From assembly GCA_029532415.1 (NCBI GenBank), contig JAQOTA010000020.1, forward strand, positions 620,001 through 684,000: a DNA stretch of 64,000 bases. Reading direction: 5' to 3'. A model generated the notes under the pieces. That model was not told the origin of the DNA and did not search any database. It saw only the letters and a program-made list of their open reading frames with translations. Source of the DNA: Marasmius tenuissimus (taxonomy: Eukaryota > Basidiomycota > Agaricomycetes > Agaricales > Marasmiaceae). Both the position numbers and the translations under genes were made by a program. Shown one piece after another: positions 57,992 to 64,000 of this stretch. Position 1 is the first letter of the stretch. Every line of letters starts with the position of its first letter.

Positions 57992-59370
57992 ATGCGATTG
58001 CTATCAATCTTAGTGACCTCACTTCTTTGGCACCGTCCAGTCTCGAAAATCATCCTCAAGGACCTGGCAAAACCTCGATTCTTTGGAACGGCGGCAAACA
58101 CAAGCTACTTATTCCATGATCGAAACTATACACGAGTTGCAGCCACTCAGGTATGCTCGCCCAAACTTGAGGTTTTTCCGCTCGTTAACGCCGACGAAAG
58201 TTCTCGATTTTTACCCCAGAAGATGAAAGTAGGCGACTTACTGCATTCTACAAGTTCATTCACAGACGACGTTCCCGCTAAAGTGAAATGGGGCGAGATC
58301 GAACCTTTGCCGAACGTATTCAACTTCACGGCCGCAGATGAGATCGTCGAGTTCGCTGAAGGTCGTGAAGCAAAAATCAGAGGGCACAATTTCATGTGGT
58401 TCGTAGTCCCACATTCCTCTGGTCTTCATCACCGACCTGATGCTTGTTCAAAGGCATATTCACCTTGCACCTTGGGTTAACGATTCTTTGTCAGCGACTG
58501 AGCTGGACGCTGCGCTGGAAAACCATATTAGCAAGATTATGGATCATTATCGTGGAAGGCTCTACGCCTGGGATGTTATAGTAAAACTTATCTCTCTCTA
58601 CGCGGGGACGATTATTGAGACCGGGACCGTATGACGAAACAGAACGAAATCATCAGTGATACTCCCGCAAACGCTACCTTCAAGGACACAATTTGGACCA
58701 GAAAATTCGGAGGACTGGACGCAATGAAGAAAGCTCTCACTTATGCTCGGGAAGCAGATCCACAGCCGAAACTCTAGTGAGTGGCTTAATGCATACTTAC
58801 ATTTGGTTGTTATTCTTACGCTGTAAAGCTACAATGACTATGACATCGAAGGATTCAATGACAAGTCCAACGCTCTTTATGAGATCGTCAAGTCTCTTCA
58901 GAAGGACGGTTAGGTTACGTATTCTTAGAGGGTCTAACTAGTCCTCATACTTCCGGTAGGAATCCCCCTCGATGCTGTCGGTTTCCAAAGCCACTTCAAG
59001 CTCGGGCAAGTTCCACCCAATGTTCGGGAGAACCTTCAGCGATTCGCAGATCTCGACCTCGACGTTGCAATTACCGAGCTCGATGTTGACCTTGGTGGTC
59101 CAGCTAATGCTTCAGCTCTCGCTCAGCAAGCGAAAGATTATCATGAGATCGTTAGTGCGTGCCTTGCGGTGGAGCGGTGTGTTAGCGTGGTGAGTGTATT
59201 GATCTGTCCTGGGATCAGTCGTGAACTGACATTGAACATTATCCTAGACGGTTTGGGGTATTTCAGATGATCTTAGTTGGCTTCCTGGAAGTGGAGCTCT
59301 GCCTTGGGATGGAGAAAAGCAGGCCAAACCAGCGTTCTTTGCCATGGCAGACGCATTCAAGGGAGTTTGA
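57992..59370 (+). CDS. GH10 endo-1,4-beta-xylanase, secreted
   Basis: Six exons join in frame: 57992-58398, 58454-58580, 58643-58776, 58829-58908, 58960-59189 and 59248-59370, giving 366 residues. A short hydrophobic start (MRLLSILVTSLLW) may be the signal peptide. GH10 landmarks follow: RFFGTAANTSY, KVKWGEIEPLPNVFNFTAAD, IRGHNFMWHIHLAPWV, WDVINE (acid/base Glu), YNDYDIEG, VGFQSHFKLG, AITELDVD (nucleophile Glu) and VTVWGISDDLSWL. It would cleave xylan backbones outside the cell. Odd: the conserved NEMKW before the first landmark is AKVKW, and about 33 residues upstream (VCSPKLEVFP...) do not resemble the family. An unspliced or mis-modelled intron is possible. Confidence 0.8.
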
Positions 59371-59812
59371 TCTTCTGTTGCTTAGCTGGCCACTTGTCTG
59401 TCGCAACTTCTTGAGCGTTTCTCTATTCAGAATTGTTATTCGTGTACATCGCCTGAGGATATGGACAGTAAACGATGTTCGTACCTAACCTGATGTCTGG
59501 CGAAAAACGGCCTCCGGGCAATTTCTGGGTTTTCAAAAAAGCTGTGGGGCGTGGGATATTTACACTGGTACCGGATGGAAGGACCCAGGTCCCGTGACCG
59601 GAAGTCCCTGAAACCCTTGACCCGGACCACCACTATCGCAGCGAGAGATACTGAAGAATTCGGCGTCTTTCTTTCTATTTTCTGAGATAAGAGAAGGAGA
59701 AGCAGAGTAAAAGCGCACCTGTACACTCCAAGAATCGATTCTTTAGGTTTGTTCTCCCTTGCTCCCGCTCTTAGTGACTAAAACGCCCGTAACAGCCTCG
59801 CGAAAAGGAGAA
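59371..59812. other. Intergenic
   Basis: 3' flank of the xylanase gene and 5' flank of the F-box gene. Nothing else seen. Confidence 0.4.
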
Positions 59813-61510
59813 ATGACGTTGGACCTTCCAATAACGTCGTCCATGGCCCCGATTTCGGACTTGGAATTGGTCGAACAATTGACCAGTTCTTACTCAATGC
59901 CGTCCTTACACTCCAATCAAGCCGATATTCGCCAGTTTCTCACTGAGATCGAGCTGGACCTTTCGGCTTACGATGACAAGATAGCTGATCTCGAGGGTCA
60001 ACTGATAGCTTTGAGGGAGAGCAGGAATGCTCTCCGACAGAGAAAGTCCCGTTTTTCGTCACTTTTAGCTCCCATTCGCCGCCTACAATCGGAACTCTTA
60101 CAGGAAATCTTTATATATACCGTTGCCGGGTCAGGACAAGATAGCGGGAACACCTTTGGCATCTACTCAATATGGAGATCGAGCACATTGTTTCTCAGCT
60201 TTGTTTGTAGCCGGTGGAGGAATATCGTCTTAGACACGCCCGCACTATGGTCCGCTTTTGGCTTTGAGATCAGTACCAGGGCTGGCGTCCCTGTTGAACT
60301 CTTTCTCACGCGGTCAAGAGGCAGGCCACTCTCTGTAGAGATCACTTCAGGCTCAGACCATTCAGCCATGGAGACCTTGAGGAGCCTTCTTGATGATTCT
60401 GGGAGAATCGCATGGCTGGACTATCATAACGTATCTCAAGTGGATTACCTCCGTATGCTCGAAAGAGTTTTGTGCTTTCCAACACTCAAGGATACTGTAT
60501 TCCGTACTCGACTTTTCCGCGACTCCCCTACGGCATTCAGTGACTCAGTGCCACTACTGGATACTTTAGTGTGTCGTTACGAGAAGACACGGCGACTACC
60601 CATTCCTTCTCTCCCACTCAACCGAATCAGGAGCCTTGTGTTCCAATGGGGCTGTAGCGGTTCCTTGAGCAACATGTTCGACATGCTTCGGGATCCAGAC
60701 TTGCGAACCACCCTTCAGTCCCTTGCATTCGAGTCTCTCCCAGACCACACGAGGTTGGGTTACGTTTCCCAGAGCGATCATTCCGGTTGGCGGGAATTGG
60801 AGGATAGCCCCGCCGAGCTGCCGAACCTCGAGGAATTGACATTAGTCCTTTACCACCACTCCGGAGTCTATCCGCATATTGATGATATCGTCAGCAATCT
60901 TACCCTCCCTTCCCTCACCAAGTTGTACCTAATAGGCGATTGCGACTGGGATGGAGCGTTCGATAGGGAGTGGCCCAGAGCCTCCGTCGACTCATTCCTC
61001 TCTCGTTCTCGGAGCGCAGGGGTGTTAGCCAGTGTCGTATTCGATGGTCTTCCAATCACGGACGTGATCGTAATAGCTTTCCTGCAACACACACCATCCC
61101 TCGAATTTCTCACGCTAAACGAGCTATTTGCCAAAAACTACTACCGCGATCATCTAAACGGGGAAGAGCTGGGATTAGGGCAGGCCGTTGAGAGTGTTTC
61201 AAGGTTGTTCGTTGACACATTGAACACTCGGTTCTATCCATCCCGATCACCGTTTCTTCCGAAAGTGCGATCTCTTTGTTTTAGAGTACATAAACATTTT
61301 GACGCGGACGCCGAATTTGTGGATATGGTGAAGTCGAGGTGGTATCCTCCTCGAGCTGAACGCGGGAGCTTAGCACATGCCACGCTCAGGGAGGTCACTC
61401 TGGCGGTACTTAACCGAAATCTGGACGAAGAGCTTTATGAGCCGCTGAAGTTGTTGGAAGAGGAAGGACTTAGGGTAGTGGTTGCGGGAAACGGTCAGAT
61501 TGTCGTTTGA
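59813..61510 (+). CDS. F-box/LRR-like protein
   Basis: Single exon of 565 residues from the first ATG (MTLDLPITSSMAP). A predicted coiled coil (ELDLSAYDDKIADLEGQLIA and following) precedes the F-box-like segment PIRRLQSELLQEIFIYTVAG, then the familiar SFVCSRWRNIVLDTPALWSAF. Leucine-rich stretches follow (LPNLEELTLVLYHH, LPSLTKLYLIGDCDW, HTPSLEFLTLNELF). This is the common Agaricomycete F-box architecture, expected to recruit substrates to an SCF ubiquitin ligase. Substrate unknown. A paralogue is dead at 54371-57125. Confidence 0.85.
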   Translation: MTLDLPITSSMAPISDLELVEQLTSSYSMPSLHSNQADIRQFLTEIELDLSAYDDKIADLEGQLIALRESRNALRQRKSRFSSLLAPIRRLQSELLQEIFIYTVAGSGQDSGNTFGIYSIWRSSTLFLSFVCSRWRNIVLDTPALWSAFGFEISTRAGVPVELFLTRSRGRPLSVEITSGSDHSAMETLRSLLDDSGRIAWLDYHNVSQVDYLRMLERVLCFPTLKDTVFRTRLFRDSPTAFSDSVPLLDTLVCRYEKTRRLPIPSLPLNRIRSLVFQWGCSGSLSNMFDMLRDPDLRTTLQSLAFESLPDHTRLGYVSQSDHSGWRELEDSPAELPNLEELTLVLYHHSGVYPHIDDIVSNLTLPSLTKLYLIGDCDWDGAFDREWPRASVDSFLSRSRSAGVLASVVFDGLPITDVIVIAFLQHTPSLEFLTLNELFAKNYYRDHLNGEELGLGQAVESVSRLFVDTLNTRFYPSRSPFLPKVRSLCFRVHKHFDADAEFVDMVKSRWYPPRAERGSLAHATLREVTLAVLNRNLDEELYEPLKLLEEEGLRVVVAGNGQIVV

Positions 61511-62408
61511 TGGGTTTATGAATACAAGGTCTAATAGATTCTTGGTGTTTACGAGTTTATCCAAATGCTTACGTTCGGAGTGGAGTTAGATGAAACAGGC
61601 TTCTTTTTTTCGAACACGAGAATCCCTCATTCTCATTCCTGAACATCCCAAAAAGTTTCTCCGAGCTTCGGCGTCCCTCGATCTCTCTGATTGTGTGGGC
61701 GAATCGTCCAATGGGGAGGTACTCTCCAAGTGTGTTCATGATGCTACCATTCTCAATGCCTGAAGCATGAGAGTGGGATACATTATGGTTATTGGAGTCC
61801 TCTGCGTCACTTCTGAGGTTTTTTCAATGAGGCTGATGAATGAATCTTCCCGCTGTCTACAGTATGTGGCCGAAGTCAGATTTCTTGGCAAGGGAAGAAG
61901 CAGCTATCGACGTACTTCAAGCGGCTTACTGAGTGCTCCAAGGGCAAAGGCCAAGGCTTTCACATAATACTACAGGCGCAAGAATTTCTCAGACACGCGT
62001 TCTGGCTCACCAATACCACCATCGAACGATTTTACAAAGGTCGCCCACCTCACAAAGGCAAATGCCGCCCCATCAGGAAACTATTAGGCCAACGAGACAG
62101 CCCAAATGGAAGCTGTCAAACGCCGAGATAAGAATCAAACATTCACTCGGCGCGTTTTGATGCATCTTTTATATTGAATTCAATCGACTCATGTTTTCTC
62201 ATGTCACTCTCGTACTCCACTCCGATGTGATTTGTTTCTTTACAAATTTGTCCAGTTCAAGGAGGAACAAGGGGTGGCTGTAGAACAGTCAACAAAAATC
62301 GCGTCACTCGCCTATCCAAAAACTTATAAAAGGCGGCCAGAAATCAGCATTGTTTCCTCACTCGAACACACCAGCAGTCGTCTGTTCAAGCATCCTCTTA
62401 CCACTATC
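61511..62408. other. Intergenic, hydrophobin promoter
   Basis: No supported gene. Peptide-like frames at 61767-62160 change frame repeatedly and may be a relic. TATAAAA at 62325-62331 is 84 bp ahead of the hydrophobin ATG. Confidence 0.4.
62325..62331 (+). promoter_or_regulatory. TATA box of the hydrophobin gene
   Basis: TATAAAA in context AACTTATAAAAGGCGG. Confidence 0.65.
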
Positions 62409-62868
62409 ATGAAGTTCAGCCAGCTTTTCACCGTCTCTGCCCTCGCTACCCTTGCGGTCGCCACACCCACTGGAGGCTCCGGTGGTGGATCCGGCGGAAA
62501 CTGCAACACTGGCCCTATCCAGTGCTGCAATAGCGTCACTAAGGCCAACGACCCCGCCGCTGCTGGCGTCCTCGGCCTCCTCGGTATCGTCCTCCAGGAC
62601 TTGAACGTTTTGGTCGGTTTGTCATGCAGCCCCATCACTGTCATTGGCGGTGGAAACGGTGGATGGTAAGTTTGATTTTGTTTCTCGCTGACTTCGAGCG
62701 GTTTTACTGAGATGCGAACTATAGCAATGCCAGCCCTGTCTGCTGCGAGAACAACTCCCATGGTATTTACCCTCTTGTGATCCCCCTGTTCGATTTTCCA
62801 AGTCGCTAACCCATGTTTCCTCTTTAGGTGGCCTCATCTCCATCGGCTGCATCCCCATCAGCCTCTAA
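62409..62868 (+). CDS. Class I hydrophobin
   Basis: Three exons join in frame: 62409-62665, 62725-62762 and 62828-62868, giving 111 residues. The signal peptide [20 protein letters not shown] is followed by a Gly/Ser-rich linker. All eight cysteines are present in the hydrophobin pattern [35 protein letters not shown] and IGCIPI. Long spacing between the first CC and the next C fits class I. Such proteins self-assemble into amphipathic layers on hyphae and fruiting bodies. Confidence 0.95.
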
Positions 62869-64000
62869 ACGGCTCACCAGTCGGACTTCGGTCTATCGTC
62901 GATAGTTGCTTCATGTGTTCGGGTTAATCGTTGAGCTTTGGTTGTCGCTCGTTTATTTGTAAACTTTGAAAACCAGAATGCAATTAGGACTTGACGCGTT
63001 GTTGTTACTTAATCTTCCCTCCGTGTGATTTCGAGCGTAGACTTGGGTTCTTATTGACTCACTGCCAAGGTAGTAAGTTGACCCTCCAGAGCGGAGTTGT
63101 CCGCGACGCTTTTACGCCCATGAACGGGGATGACTGGAACGAGGGCAAGTTTCTTCTTTTCGCGATACGGAGCACCCCTCAAACACGCGTTTCCTGCTAC
63201 TCCCAAGCGTAGCTGAGAGTGCTGGTCCCGGAGGGTCGGCAACAGTGGCTGAAAACTCTGAGCCCGAGTCGGTCAAGCGTAGTCTGAGTATGTACATAAT
63301 ATATGCCCTCATAGGAATCAAAGACCGACGGTGATAAAACACACTGAGGAGCGATTAGTGGGAGAGAAATAGAGTGCTATAAGGTGCTATGACCACAATT
63401 GAAACGATGACACAGGGAATATTCCTACTGGCATCTCTCCACAACCCTTTTCCTCCGAAAACACATACATCTTACTTCCCCTTCGTCTCCCTCCATTCTC
63501 CCACCACGTATCATGCCAGTGGGCGCCATCCACCTTCGGAACGGCAGACGAGGGCCGAGATGTGGGTACTCCCAAAATAATCCCATATCAGTACGCTCGT
63601 ACGGAGAACGGGGGCAGGCGTTATTTACCACGGTTCTCCTCAAGCATCACTATCAGGAAGTACAACAAACGGCGCTGTATCGATCGCGTGATGGGGATCA
63701 CTTGGTAGATGTGGTTCGATGGCTGGCAACCGAGGTGGTAACCTGGAAGTTTCGACGCCTGTAACGCGAGCGTCTATTATCGGATGGAAGCATGGTGACA
63801 CAATGGAGAAGGAGCTTTGCCCACATACCTGAACCTCAGAGTCCAGCCTCAAACAACAAGGGAAGTTTCTACTGGTTACTTCGTCCAACAGAATCCATAC
63901 CCGGCTTCTGGTCCAACGACGTTTATATCTTGAGTTTCCGGCCGTCTACAGTAGAATTTCACGATAGAAGAGACGGCGGACAGTTCGTGGCTTCGCCTAA
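62869..64000. other. Intergenic, no gene recognised
   Basis: Hydrophobin 3' flank followed by about 1 kb with only short overlapping open frames. Confidence 0.4.

Noticed and set aside
62324..62761. 145-codon frame antisense to the hydrophobin
   Set aside because: Shadow of the hydrophobin gene on the other strand.

Overview
The window looks like genomic DNA of a mushroom-forming basidiomycete (Agaricomycetes). Genes carry many short GT-AG introns of about 45-70 nt. The families present are typical of that class: a class I hydrophobin, an AA3 GMC oxidoreductase, a GH10 xylanase, F-box/LRR proteins, DUF6535 and DUF6589 proteins, and Agaricomycete-type 7TM receptors. I built all gene models by hand from reading frames and splice sites; no database search was possible.

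Layout. 0-1.3 kb: 3' part of an unrecognised multi-exon gene. 1.7-5.8 kb: a stack of nested transposable elements. 6.9-10.5 kb (minus) and 31-39.2 kb (plus): two blocks of one family of single-pass membrane proteins, five intact copies and one decayed copy. 10.5-14.3 kb: gene-poor, with a MITE. 14.5-18.0 kb: two tandem 7TM genes with matching exon lengths. 18.66 kb: an intron-containing tRNA-Glu. 20.6-27.45 kb: a 6.85-kb element with terminal inverted repeats that carries a RecQ-type helicase and, divergently, a DUF6589 protein. 27.8-30.2 kb: GMC oxidoreductase. 40.3-41.3 kb: a dead ustYa-like gene. 43.5-46.0 kb: a 2.5-kb TIR element. 47.8-53.8 kb: a methyltransferase, an intact UstYa-like oxidase and a secreted repeat-peptide precursor. 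54.4-57.1 kb: an F-box pseudogene split by a transposon. 58.0-62.9 kb: GH10 xylanase, intact F-box gene and hydrophobin.

Two parts stand out. First, at 47.8-53.8 kb a small secreted protein with four near-identical cores separated by Lys/Arg-rich sites lies divergent from a UstYa/DUF3328 oxidase, with an O-methyltransferase-like gene behind it. This has the architecture of a dikaritin-type RiPP pathway. That class is known from ascomycetes, and the core here (DLQFPKW) has Phe and Trp but no Tyr. Second, the 20.6-27.45 kb element has 39-bp TIRs, a candidate target duplication and two divergent genes, and it sits in the loop of a genomic palindrome. This suggests a mobile element that combines a possible DDE-like DUF6589 transposase with a RecQ helicase.
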